Shown piece by piece: positions 45,602 to 56,062 of a stretch of 64,000 bases of DNA. The notes below the pieces were generated by a model. That model was not told the DNA's origin. It was given only the letters and a program-made list of their open reading frames with translations, and did no database searches. Source of the DNA: Alopecurus myosuroides (Eukaryota; Streptophyta; Magnoliopsida; Poales; Poaceae); assembly GCA_028641055.1 (NCBI GenBank), contig CM054061.1, forward strand, positions 60,780,974-60,844,973, given 5' to 3'. The position numbers and the translations under genes were made by a program. Position 1 is the first letter of the stretch. Every line of letters begins with the position of its first letter.

Positions 45602-46721
45602 TTTCCTCCTTTGGTTAGCTACAGTGTGATAATAGGAGGTGTTCCTGTCTCCCTCCTTGATATCCCTATCTCTATACCTTTTTTTGCTTTAATTTCCTCC
45701 CTAAGCCAGATGTTATTCATTCAAGAGTAAATTTCCTTGAGTCTAAGCTGTTCTTGATCACTAAGCTCATCAGTTTTCAGCTTTTATGTCTAGATAATCA
45801 TACTCATCCATTAGGTTCTTTTTCAAATTTCTAAACTTGGCTTCAATGTTTCTTCTCCAACCTTTAGAGCACTCCCTAAACCTTCTGAAATTTTCTTGCC
45901 AAATTTCAATAAAGGTTCTACCTTGGGGTGGTAAGGACCAGCTCCTTAAGACTAGTTCTTTAAAGTCAGTACTCATCAACCACCACTTCTCACATCTATG
46001 TAGGACAGGCTTTGGTGGGATAGCACAACGAGATTCCCACACAATAGGTTTGTGGTCACTACCTAGCCTTGGAAAATCCCTAACAGAAGCAAGGGGAAAT
46101 TTTTTCTAGCTCAAGGTTGCAGAAAACACTATCAATATTTGACATGATTGAGTTCACTTGGTTGTTCCCCCAAGTGTACTTTCTATTTCTCATCCTTACT
46201 TCTAGGAGGCTCCAAATCTCAACCCAAGCATTAAATTTGTCACTCCGTTTGTGGTTTATGAATCCATTGATTTTGTCAGACTGAAATCTAAGTAAGTTGA
46301 AATCACCACCAATAATGGTGTGGCCAGAATAATTAATGAAAGATCATGGAGTTCAGAGATAATGGCTTCCTTCTTCTATTCATGAGAAGATCCATAGAGA
46401 CTAACAATCCTAATTACTGTGTTAGAGGCCTTCAGCTTGACAATGGCACTAACATAGTTTTTTTACTTCCCAACTGATGATTTCCTAAAATTCAGTGTCT
46501 ACTCCTAGTAGGATGCCACCAGCAGAGCTCATAGGGGGTAGGTGCTTCTAGACACAGAATTTGTTGCCTACTAAGAAACTTAGGTAGTTATCAAACAAGT
46601 TCTTATTCTTGGTCTCTTGGAATCTAAGCACATTAGCATGAGTTTTACTGAATAGATCTAAAATGGAAGTTTTTCTACCAGGCGCTTGGATGCACCTAGG
46701 GTTCCAAACTAATACATTCAT
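45602..46721 (-). pseudogene. LINE ORF2 endonuclease region
   Basis: ORF2 begins at the ATG at 46719-46721 with MNVLVWNPRCIQAPGRKTSI, the usual APE-type endonuclease start. Further motifs include RFQETK near 46600, GGDFN at 46296-46310 (with a leading TII) and RWGNNQ-like text near 46165. Several stops and frame changes follow. The open frame at 45770-46042 (SWSLPPQGRTFIEIWQENFR) is the linker to the RT. Known role: nicks chromosomal DNA. Confidence 0.75.
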
Positions 46722-47737
46722 GAGGGAACCTTTTCTTTGGGTGCTTACCCCGCCTAGTTTGACCTACAAAGGTCAAGTCAAGCTCGTCTACTTGGTCTCC
46801 AACATATTCATCATCCGTCAAATGTTCATGCAAGGTAGGGGTGTTTTTATCTAAAGCAAAGGTAGTAGAAGAGATTGAAATACTATCATCTAAACAAGTA
46901 ACGGACACACCCACAATGTTGGCCATTTGAGTAAGAGAGTTTGTAGTAAGGACAAAGAAGGGTTTTGCTTAGCAATACCTTTAAGCTTTGAAGCAGTAGG
47001 GAGGGTGGCCTCTAAGTTTTTCTTCCTTGCCATCTCCTGAGCAATTTGAGCGATTGTCAAGGCCATTGGCCCGACCTTTCTAGTGCTTTGTCTTGTGCCA
47101 CACACAAGCCCCCACCTGTTGCTTGTGGCCAGAGCTAGATGACGGGGTTGGATGGGTGGGGCTGGGGGCACAAAAGCATCCCCCAAGGTTGGATCAAAAT
47201 AGGAAAAATCCACCTCCTGAGCTAGCTCCATTTCTTGTAAGAGGTTGATGTAGGAAGCATCTGGGACTAGAGATTCATTGATCCAGTTAAGCACTCTCTC
47301 TTGCATCGTCAGTGTCTTCCAGAGGTAGAAGCTTGCTAAGGCCTTCATCCTCTCTACGCTTTAAAAAAACAGAGGCCACTTCTTGTACCTTAGAAACTAA
47401 CTTCTCAATACTCAGAGCCCTTTGTTTTGAAGCAGTGGGGTTACCATTCTGGCCATAATTCTTGGCAGGCTCTTTGCCTTTTTGTTGAGGAGTAGCTTGT
47501 CTCCATGCACCTATGCCCATATATTTCCTCCACTTGATGGTCATGATCTTCAGTGTCAGGGGATGTAGGTTGTCATCAACATCATCACCATCTAAAGAAA
47601 CATAGTTTGTAGACCCTTCTGTAGTAAACCTGATTTGATATAGGTTTCCTAGCACCTCAAACACTCTAGCAGAGGGGATTTTACTGTGATCCCTATATTT
47701 GATTTTCACCCTTACCTCTTCATAGAACCTTTTGAGC
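46696..47737 (-). pseudogene. LINE ORF1, C-terminal part
   Basis: Two frames (47287-47739 and 46890-47348) overlap at a frame change near 47300. The first reads LKRFYEEVRVKIKYRDHSKI then GNLYQIRFTTEG, the second half of the DUF4283-type nucleic-acid-binding domain of plant L1 ORF1. The rest is a Ser/Lys-rich C-terminus ending at 46696, just overlapping ORF2. It is cut off from the rest of ORF1 by the solo LTR at 47743. Confidence 0.7.
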
Positions 47738-47742
47738 ATACC

Positions 47743-48360
47743 TGTTGGGGGAATAGGTAAGGGGGAGCCTCACCTACCGCCCACATAAACCGGAAAGTGT
47801 TCCGGTTCTTCTGAATGCTACTATCCGGTTTACAGTTGAAGGGAGCAGGCTAGGAGGCAGTCAGCTGGAATGAGAAGACCCAGATCACCTTAAGCGTGAT
47901 CCGGATTGCTGAGGAGCCGACCTGTGAGCCGGGTTGGAAGACCCGGAGGCCCAAGACCTAAGAAGCAGCCCAAGGCCGGAAGAAGCGTAAGGGCCTTGGG
48001 GATAAACCGGATGAAGCTTCTAGGAGCCGGATTGGTCTAGGACTCCGACCATGGGAGTAACCCGGATACCTCTGTAACCCGGAGGTCTCGTCCACTATAT
48101 AAGGCTAGACCCTGGGACGTAAAAAGACAAGTTCTAAGTCGATAGCAAGGTGGATCGAGACATTGAGAGTCGGAATCGCCCTTTGCAATTGAGACCTTGT
48201 TCCCCCGATAGTAAGAAGGCAGGAGTAGATTTTACCCTCAATCGAGGGGCCGAACCTGGATAAACTCGCGTCTCTCGTTTCCGCCTTAACCCTTTCGAAG
48301 TTTCTCTTCGAAGCAATGGCCTCGGAATCTAGTTCTCGCTCAAGGACACTTGCCGTGACA
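47743..48360 (+). mobile_element. Solo LTR of a Tat/Retand-like Gypsy element
   Basis: 618 bp from TGTTGGGGGAATAGG to TTGCCGTGACA with identical 5-bp flanks ATACC (47738-47742, 48361-48365). A TATA box (CTATATAAGG) at 48094-48103 gives plus orientation. Only one LTR is present, so unequal recombination removed the body. It splits LINE ORF1. Confidence 0.9.
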
Positions 48361-48365
48361 ATACC

Positions 48366-50220
48366 ACGACAATACCAATCTAGTCAATGTCCATGAAGAT
48401 ACCAAATGCAATCACAATTTGCATTACAATAGTTCATTTACACCAAGGTTGGTTAAGGCCTCTAATTTGTAACCAAATTTCCTCAACCTGTGCATAGTAG
48501 TCTATTTCTCCATTCCAGACATGTACTTTTACAAACACACCTTCTTTGGGCAGTCCAAGGCTAGGATAGCCAGCCACCTCCTCCACTTTAAGGTGTGGAG
48601 GGAACTTGACAAGGAAGGTCCACTCATCCAATTGCCTTATTCGCCGAGGCCAATTGGTTTTGTAGATCAAGGCCAGGTTCTTAAACACTCCATCTTTGTT
48701 TATCTCTCCAGAGTCAATATACAGAAGCCCAATGTTCTTTGGTGGAGGAACCTCAGTTAGTTGGAAAGCAGCTCAATATGATAGAAGCCAAGCCCTGGTG
48801 CAGCACTACCCACGAACTTAGCAAGTATCTGAGGCAGTTTCTTTACTGGGAAACAATCCACTTCATGCTACAGAGAGCTGCAGATGAAGCATGTCTTGGA
48901 GAGGGGCATGCAGCTTTGTGATGGCATGGCTCATCACAATTATAGCAAATCACTTCAACATACTGATCTCCTTTCTCACTTGGGGCAGAAGTAGAGTTTG
49001 GTGTAGCTGCGGTATTGGAGACTGTGTCATGTGCTTTGGAGGATTCAACACCATTATCTTTGGGCTTAGGGGCAGGTTTTTGGTTCCTTTTCTGTTGTGC
49101 ACTACCACCATTTTGTTTCTGTTGCGGCTGATGCTGCCGAGAACCCTGCTGCCAATTACTAAGAAACGGATGTACAGGGAATTTCCCGGTGAATTGCTGA
49201 GGGAATTGACCCTGGAATTGCTGAATTGGAAACTAATTCGAGAACTCCTCCGAGGGGAAGAAGCCAAAATAGGGTAAAGGACCAAACTGCTGCTAGGGTT
49301 GATTTTGATTTGGTATCAGAGGTACCTCAAGCGGAGGGATGTGGTAGGCATAGCCATACGGGATCTGAGCTTGTGTATCTTGTCGCTGATCTCTTCTACA
49401 ACGCCCCCTCCTCCTCGGCCGCGACCACGGGTCTTTTCCTCCATCAAACATGTGCTAAGGATCTGCCTGGATGTGGGCTTGGGTGAAATCGCCTAGTCGG
49501 CGGCGGTGAGCTGTATCTGTCTAGGCGGGAGGTGGATCTCGTCATCGGGAGAGAGGGGAAAGCAATCCACAGCTGTGATTCTTCTCGCGTCCACCATGAT
49601 TTTACGGTTCCAATCAAAGGTGAGTTGGGTTAGGTAGAATCTCTCCAGACGCAGGGGCAATACTATCATCCCACATCTGACCGAAGAAAATCCCCAATCA
49701 CCATCTCTGTATGTCTCCTTAAGGAGCCTGCGCGTGTCTTTGCCTGGGCGCAGGTCGCCATTGCCACAAGCTCCAAGACCCTCCCCCCTCGCGGCCTATG
49801 GTATTTAATGGGCCACAATCTGAGGGGGGGAGGTGTACCTTGATGTCCGGCGGGGAGGTGGCTAGGCCGCGGCGAATGCTGGTCGTACCTCTGTTGAGCA
49901 CAACGAGCGTTGCTGCTGTCACCGAGCCCTCGAAGGAGAAAGGGGCCTCCAGGTGCTTGGTTGGCCTGGGGAGGCAGAAGATGAGCTTCTTCTCTGCAGG
50001 CAATAAGGATTGATCCAACGGCGAAGGTGGAACTACCTTCCTTGACCGGCCTCTCTTCCTCTTCCCTGCAAGCTGGGCGGGCACGACGGGCACGGTGACG
50101 GGAAGTTGCTCTGCTCCAGCGGCGTGATCTTGGGAGGATAGGGTTGCCGCCGAAGTAGAGGGAGATACCAATGTCATGCCCTGAATCGGAGAACTAGGAG
50201 TCACTGAAATTGGGATGGAA
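48366..50220 (-). pseudogene. LINE ORF1, middle part with zinc knuckle
   Basis: Open pieces: 49719-50204 (Pro/Ser/basic region with AGKRKRGRSRKVVPPSP), a stretch with stops (49000-49700), a C-x2-C-x4-H-x4-C zinc knuckle CYNCDEPCHHKAAC at 48906-48947, and 48434-48688 with RIRQLDEWTFLVKFPPHLKV and QIRGLNQPWCK, the first half of the DUF4283 domain. The order agrees with ORF1 of plant L1 elements, which binds element RNA. The right edge is the Copia target duplication (50221-50225). Confidence 0.7.
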
Positions 50221-50225
50221 GGCAG

Positions 50226-50429
50226 TATAGAAAACCTAGCTACGATAGGTGTAATGCGATACCTTTGTCTCGGCTCGCCCTTCGTGTTAATATAGGGTCA
50301 AAAACGACCAAAGATTACAACAGAATATTACATGACTTGAGGGTTAAGAAAAGATCTACAATTCGGTTTATATTGCACCGAAAGTTACAACAGATAGAAA
50401 CTCAAACTAACAAGCCTTATCGTTTAACA
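50226..50429 (-). repeat. 3' LTR of the Copia element
   Basis: Minus strand starts TGTTAAACGATAAGG and ends GGTTTTCTATA, so the terminus is TA rather than the usual CA; the exact GGCAG duplications fix this boundary. The polypurine tract AAGATTGAGGGAGGA lies next to it at 50430-50444. Confidence 0.92.
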
Positions 50430-51079
50430 TCCTCCCTCAATCTTAACACTTCCAAGTTTAGATTGTTCTTGAAGGCTTGTAACTGTCTGACTTGCAGTGG
50501 TTTTGTAAAACCATCTGCCACTTGATCCCCTGTGGGAATGAACTGAATTTCGAGTAGTTTCTGAGCAACTCGTTCTCTCACAAAATGAAAATCAATTTCA
50601 ATATGTTCTGTTCTAGCATGAAATACTGGATTAGCTGAGAGATAGGTAGCACCCAAATTATCACACCACAAACAAGCAGGTTGAGGATGATCAATACCAA
50701 GCTCATCAAGTAATGACTCTATCCATATTACCTCAGCTGTGGCATTTGCAAGTGCATTATATTCTGCCTCTGTACTTGACCTTGACACAGTGGCCTGTTT
50801 CCTGGCACTCCAAGAAATGAGGTTCGAGCCAAAGAAAACTGCAAAACCTCCAGTTGATCTTCTATCATCAGGGCATCCTGCCCAATCTGCATCTGAAAAA
50901 GCACTCACAAGTGTGGAAGATGATCTTCCAATCTTTAATCCAGTTGATTCACTTCCTTGAAGATACCTCAATATCCTCTTCACAGCTGTCCAATGCAAAG
51001 TAGTAGGAGAATGCAAAAATTGACACACCTTATTAACAGAAAATGAAATATCTGGTCTAGTTAAGGTTAAGTATTGCAA
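50417..51079 (-). pseudogene. RNase H domain of the Copia element
   Basis: 220 codons; reads [60 protein letters not shown] and [20 protein letters not shown], the standard Copia RNase H with its D, E and D residues. The C-terminus overlaps the polypurine tract and the first bases of the LTR. The domain is intact but is in a different frame from the RT because of an apparent single-base loss near 51078. Confidence 0.9.
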
Positions 51080-52400
51080 AGCTCCAACAATACTCCTATA
51101 CGAGTAGCATCTTCCATGCTTAACTCTTCTCCTTCATGTTTGGACAGTTTTTCCGTTGTGGACAAGGGTGTGCTAGCTGGTTTGCACCCCTTCATACCCA
51201 CACGACACAATATATCCTTTGTGTATTTTTCTTGAGTTAGTAAAACACCATCATCACTTTGTTTTACCTCAATACCCAAGAAATACCGAAGCTCTCCTAA
51301 ATCCTTGAGGGCAAAATCATTCCTCAAATCATTAAGTAGTGCAGCTGTAGCTTCCTGTGATGAACTAGCAACAATTATGTCATCAACATAAACAAGCATA
51401 AAAATTGTAACCTTGCCTTTCTTGTAAAAGAACAATGAGGTGTCTCCCTTTGAAGGCCTAAAACCAAGATCCTGTAATTTTGTACTCAACCTTGAGTACC
51501 ACGCTCTTGGGGCTTGTTTCAGCCCATATAATGCTTTGTCCAATTTGCACACAAAATGTGGCTTGGCTCCATCCTCATAGCCAGGTGGTTGCCTCATATA
51601 AACCTCTTCCTCAAGAACACCGTGAAGAAACGCATTCTGCACATCCAGTTGACGAAGACTCCATCCCCTGGATACAGCAATAGACAAAACCAATCTGATA
51701 GTAGCTGCCTTAACTACTGGACTAAAAGTGTCCTCATAATTAATCCCATAACGTTGCTTAAATCCTTTAGCTACCAACCTAGCTTTGTACCTATCTATGG
51801 TACCATCTGAGTTTCTTTTAATCTTAAAAACCCATTTGCAATCTATTAGATTCCTCCCTTGACTAGGTGGTACTAGATGCCAAGTTCTATTTTTAATAAG
51901 AGCATCATATTCTACTTCCATAGCATTTTTCCAATTTTTATCTCCTAATGCTTCTTGTAAAGTTTCGGGTTCTCCTGAAGAAACAAAATTAGCGTACCTT
52001 ACTGTACCATCTTTTGGAATGTACGGCTTAAATATGCCATTTTTAGACCTGGTGCGGATCTGCATACGTTGGCCTGCGGCTTCCGAATCCGCAGAAGATC
52101 CCGGAGATACAGAATCCCGCTCGGATCCCGTGCAATGATTGCCATGATTGCCGCCATCATTGCTTCTGTGGGGTGCCAGCGAATCTGCTGACGCAGGCGC
52201 GGACAGCGACGCGTCTGTCGCTGCATGTGCGCGACCAGCGCTGCGGGCGCCTGAACCTTGTGCTTGCTGCCGCCACGCGTCAGGCGACGATTCGCCTCGA
52301 GCGTGTGCCGCGCGCGCCTGCTGGGGAACCGCGTGAGGACGCGGTTTCTTCGCCGCTCGACTCCTGCCGCGTGTCCCATGATGATGGCGGTGTCGGAGGA
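51067..52400 (-). pseudogene. Reverse transcriptase of the Copia element
   Basis: One long frame (open from 52641) carries the RT in the lower part: [100 protein letters not shown], and the catalytic YVDD in [14 protein letters not shown]. All catalytic residues are present. Upstream the frame is a low-complexity Ala/Arg/Ser linker and changes from the integrase frame somewhere in 52290-52400. The RT alone looks functional; the polyprotein is not. Confidence 0.9.
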
Positions 52401-53755
52401 TCCGCCAGAGATCTCTCGGGATCGCTGCTTGCTGGCGTATCTTCCTGGGAGTCAGCGCATGTCTCCCTTGGCTGTATCTGCTGCATAAAATGATGATTTT
52501 GTACACTTTTGGTACGGTTAGATTCAGAATTATCTGGACTATCACCCGTATGATCAACACTGTTTTCCCTCCCGTGATCAGAAGGGTTACGAAGATCCGA
52601 AGGAAGCAAAAGGATTTCGGACCGTAGTTTAGCACCGGCATTTGGGTTTAAATTGGAGAAAGGAAAAACTAATTCATCAAAGACAACATCTCTTGATATA
52701 TAGATTCTACCGGTGGAAATATTGAGACATTTGAACCCTTTATGAATATTGCTATAGCCAAGAAAAGCACACTCTTTAGACCTAAATTCTAACTTGTGAG
52801 AATTATAGGGTCTAAGGTTAGGCCAACACGCACACCCAAAAACACGAAGAGAAGAGTAGTTTGGCTTTTCATGGCATAATTTTTCCAAGGGAGTTTCAAA
52901 ATTGATGACTCGACTGGGTGTGCGGTTTATGAGATATGTGGCTGCAATAAAGGCTTCGTCCCAATATTTTAGAGGCATTGATGCATGGGCAAGGATGGAT
53001 AGGCCAACTTCGACAATGTGTCGATGCTTTCTTTCTGCCGATCCATTTTGTTGATGTGCATAGGGGCATGAAACATGATGTGAGATGCCAATTTGTGTGA
53101 AGAAGGAGTTTAATTTCTCATACTCGCCTCCCCAATCTGTTTGCATAGCAAGAATTTTCCTATCAAATTGCCTCTCAACAAGGTTTTGAAAGTCATGAAA
53201 TTTCTGAAACACTTCTGACTTATTCTTAAGCAAATAGACCCATGTAAATTTGCTAAAATCATCGATAAAACTAACATAATATTTCTTTCGTCCAACAGAC
53301 TCAATAGCAGGGCCCCACACATCTGAGAAAATAAGCTCTAAAGGAGCACTAGATTCACTAAAAGACTTTGGATACGGGAGTTGGTGACTTTTGCCTTTTT
53401 GACAAGCATCACACACAGACTCATTATTGACTTCACTAGAGCAAGGGAGATTATTGTGGCTAATAACTCTCTTGACAATTATTGACGATGGATGACCTAA
53501 ACGGGAGTGCCATCTCTCCGATGATGGTTTGATGACACTTGAGACACTCTTGCTTGAATCATGATGGATGGACGAAAGTGGATATAGTCCTCTTCTACAC
53601 CTGCCTTGGATGAGAGTTTTCTTGGTGGCCTGGTCCTTAATAAAAAAAGAATCAGGGTGAAATTCCAAAAAGGCATTGTTATCAAAAGCAAGACGTTGAG
53701 CGGATAAGAGACTTTTGTTTGATTGTGGGACATGCAAAATATTGTTGAGGTATAG
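52280..53755 (-). pseudogene. Integrase of the Copia element
   Basis: The frame 52280-53737 begins with the pre-integrase part (RWHSRLGHPSSIIVKRVISH, CDACQKGKSH: the H-H-C-C zinc site). It has the catalytic triad in LIFSDVWGPA (D), MQTDWGGEY (D) and NGSAERKHRH (E), plus FGCACWPNLRPYNSHKLEFR of the C-terminal domain. The catalytic residues are intact. It is out of frame with gag-protease because of a tandem duplication at 53762-53783. Confidence 0.9.
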
Positions 53756-55005
53756 ATCACGATCATTGGTAGATCATTGGTACTAATGAGTGAATGACCA
53801 ATATGGTTGATAGCCATACCTGAACCGTTCGCGGCATGAACTTGGTCGTGGCCGTGGTATTTGTCGCGTATCATCAGCTTGTGCAGATCACCCGTGACGT
53901 GGTCGGTGGCGCCAGTGTCCACTATCCACGGGTTGGAGTCGGCGCCGTATGGGTATGAGGTGGTCGCCGATGCCACACTCTTTTCTTCAACCGGCGTAAA
54001 ATCTGGGTTAAATCTTTCCCAGCACTTGGCGACAGTGTGTCCGCCCTTCCCGCAGAGTTGACACCGTGGCTTGCCGGTGTTGTTGTTGTTGCGCGGGTTT
54101 CCGTTGCCGTAGCCGTGATTGTTGTTGGCGCCGCCGTTGGCGTTCCCGCCTTGTCCGTAGCCGCCACGTCCACCGTGGCCTCCATAGTTGCCACCGCCAC
54201 CGTAGCCACCATTGCTATAGCCGCCGTTGTTGTAGTTGTGTCCTCCGTAGCCGCCGTAGCCACCATTGCCACGGCCTTGAGGATTCTGAGCGCCGCGGCC
54301 ACCACCGCGTCCGAAGCCTCCGCGCCCGCCACGCACAGCAGCGTTGACAGACGACTGTCCGCCCCCTTGGAGCAGATCGAGCCGCGTCTCAAAGCTTAGG
54401 AGCTGAGAGTACAGCTCAGAGACGGAGACGGGCTCAACTCGAGTCGCCATCGACGTGACGATCGAATTGTACTCGCCATCCAGTCCGGCGAGCACATAGG
54501 ACACGATGTCCTCCTCGTCGAGTGGCTTGCCAGCAGCAGCCATCTCATCTGCCAACCCGCGAATCTTACTGAAGTATTCCGCGATGGTTGTGTTTCCCTT
54601 CTGGGAGTTAGCCAGCGATATCCGTGTGTTCACGGTGCGCGCCCGCGTCCTCGACGCGAACATCTGCTCGATTGCCGCCCATAGCGCCGCCGAGCTCGCG
54701 GCGGAGTGGACTTGGAGTAGCACCTCCCTCGACAGGGTGGTGAGGAGAAAACTGAGGAGCTGCTGATCTGCAGCGATCCACGGCCCGTAGGCTGGATTGG
54801 CTTGCTTCACCGCCTTGCCGTCGACGGTCACGTCCCTCTCCTTGCTAGGGACGTCGCGAGATGCATCTAGGTACCCATCCATCTGGGCACCACGGATCGC
54901 CGGCAGTACTTGCGCCTTCCAGAGGATGTGATTCCCCTTGGCAAGTTTCTCGGTGATGTTCACCGCGGCGAAGGGCGAGGTAGGGCTGGACGACGAGCTC
55001 GCCAT
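53756..55005 (-). pseudogene. Gag and protease of the Copia element
   Basis: Starts at the ATG at 55003-55005 (MASSSSSPTS). A further in-frame Met at 55038 lies in the primer site and is less likely. Residues 10-220 form the UBN2-type Gag (ILWKAQVLPAIRGAQMDGYL, ADQQLLSFLLTTLSREVLLQ, FSKIRGLADEMAAAGKPLDE). A Gly/Tyr/Asn-rich tract with GYGG repeats follows, then a CCHC knuckle CQLCGKGGHTVAKC and the protease site WIVDTGATDH. The frame is interrupted at 53762-53783. Known role: particle protein and polyprotein protease. Confidence 0.9.
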
Positions 55006-55019
55006 GGATGTGGTCGAGA

Positions 55020-55037
55020 GGATAAGCTCTGATACCA
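55020..55037 (-). other. Primer binding site (initiator tRNA-Met) of the Copia element
   Basis: Minus strand TGGTATCAGAGCTTATCC, the usual Copia site, directly adjacent to the 5' LTR at 55038. Confidence 0.92.
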
Positions 55038-55241
55038 TATAGAAAACCTAGCTACGATAGGTGTAATGCGATACCTTTGTCTCGGCTCGCCCTTCGTGTT
55101 AATATAGGGTAAAAAACGACCAAAGATTACAACAGAATATTACATGACTTGAGGGTTAAGAACAGATCTACAATTCGGTTTATATTGCACCGAAAGTTAC
55201 AACAGATAGAAACTCAAACTAACAAGCCTTATCGTTTAACA
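55038..55241 (-). repeat. 5' LTR of the Copia element
   Basis: 204 bp, identical to 50226-50429 except for one base in each of GGGT(C/A)AAAAAC and AAGAA(A/C)AGATC. A TATA-like TATATTAA lies inside on the minus strand. Confidence 0.92.
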
Positions 55242-55246
55242 GGCAG

Positions 55247-55679
55247 CTCTATAACCAACTTCGCCGCTGAAGAACGGCGCTTGCGTGGGCCTTTCCCGCC
55301 CTAGAGCCAGGTTGTTCTGACGATCGTGTCCGCCGGGGAAACTGAGGGAAGCCCCAGCACCACGGGTGGATGCGTCCGAGGAGTCTGAGGAACTCGTCGA
55401 GGCGCCGCACTCCTCCTTGCTGGTCTCATGGCGGCGAAACGCCAGCGTGAGCCTTCTCGCTGCCAGAGGTCGGCGGGGGATATTCGCTAGCGGCGGTGTC
55501 GATGAGGCGGAACCAACAAACGGGGGAAGGCGAAGCGAAGTAGAAGGGGTGGAAGCCGCAGAAACGAACCCAGGGAGAGGTATCGTCGGAGAAACCTCTC
55601 CGTCAGGGGATATCCGAGGCGACGCGGGCATGCGTCGGGAGCGACGGGACGTCGTGGTGGCCTGCGTGGGGTCCGCCAT
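55247..55679 (-). pseudogene. LINE ORF1, N-terminal part
   Basis: Begins at the ATG at 55677-55679 (MADPTQATTTSRRSRRMPAS); an upstream in-frame Met exists at 55694. The text is Ser/Pro/Arg-rich, of the kind seen at the N-termini of plant L1 ORF1 proteins. It ends in FFSGEVGYRAA at the Copia insertion, and the reading resumes left of the Copia element at 50220. No domain is seen in this part, so the assignment rests on frame continuity across the insertion. Confidence 0.6.
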
Positions 55680-55979
55680 TGACGGCCCGATCATGTGTCC
55701 GGGGTGGCGAGGTGGACATTTTTTCCAACGGACTTGTTGTCACGTCACGTGCAGTGCCAAGGCACGATTTCCTCTGTACAACTTCTGTTCTACACACAGT
55801 CTAATCACTATGGTGCCTAAGAACCATGGAACTAATTAATTACAGGATAGAACATTGACAGTGATGCTCCACCACATTACAGGAACTTACAGCAAGTTAA
55901 GATTAAAAGCAGCAGTAAGCTAACTGAATGGAACATTTCAGCCAAACATACGTGGTATCAGTACGGCATGGCATACATA

Positions 55980-55985
55980 TTTATT
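55980..55985 (-). terminator. Likely polyadenylation signal of the F-box gene
   Basis: Minus strand AATAAA, 78 bp downstream of the F-box gene stop codon, in AT-rich sequence. Confidence 0.45.
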
Positions 55986-56062
55986 CGAACTGGGGAGCCA
56001 GAAAAGCACATTGATCCAGCTTCATTTCTCACAGCGGAAAAAGATCAAGCTCGATCATGAAT

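Larger units (their letters stand above)
50226..55241 (-). mobile_element. Copia element (Ale/Retrofit-like), recent insertion
   Basis: 5016 bp. Two 204-bp LTRs (50226-50429, 55038-55241) differ at two positions. Target duplication GGCAG (50221-50225 and 55242-55246) is exact. An initiator-Met primer site follows the 5' LTR. The domain order on the minus strand is Gag, protease, integrase, RT, RNase H, so it is Copia. The short LTRs and Gag text suggest the Ale/Retrofit lineage (inference). It is inserted in LINE ORF1. Confidence 0.95.
42850..55750 (-). mobile_element. L1-type LINE, split by a solo LTR and a Copia element
   Basis: The minus strand carries ORF1 (DUF4283-like and CCHC), ORF2 (endonuclease, RT, C-terminal domain) and a short A-tail (T run 42850-42858 on the plus strand). 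Without the two insertions it is about 7.3 kb, full length for a plant L1. The 5' boundary is approximate because no clear target duplication was found; ORF1 starts at 55679. Multiple stops and frameshifts show it is dead. Confidence 0.85.

Noticed and set aside
54037..54399. Val/Ala- and Cys/Arg-rich plus-strand frames
   Set aside because: They are antisense shadows of the Gly/Tyr-rich part of the Copia Gag.
42840..55900. Target-site duplication for the LINE
   Set aside because: The left flank ACCATACGGTAG has no convincing match near 55700-55850; the shared AACCAT is too short, so the 5' boundary is left approximate.
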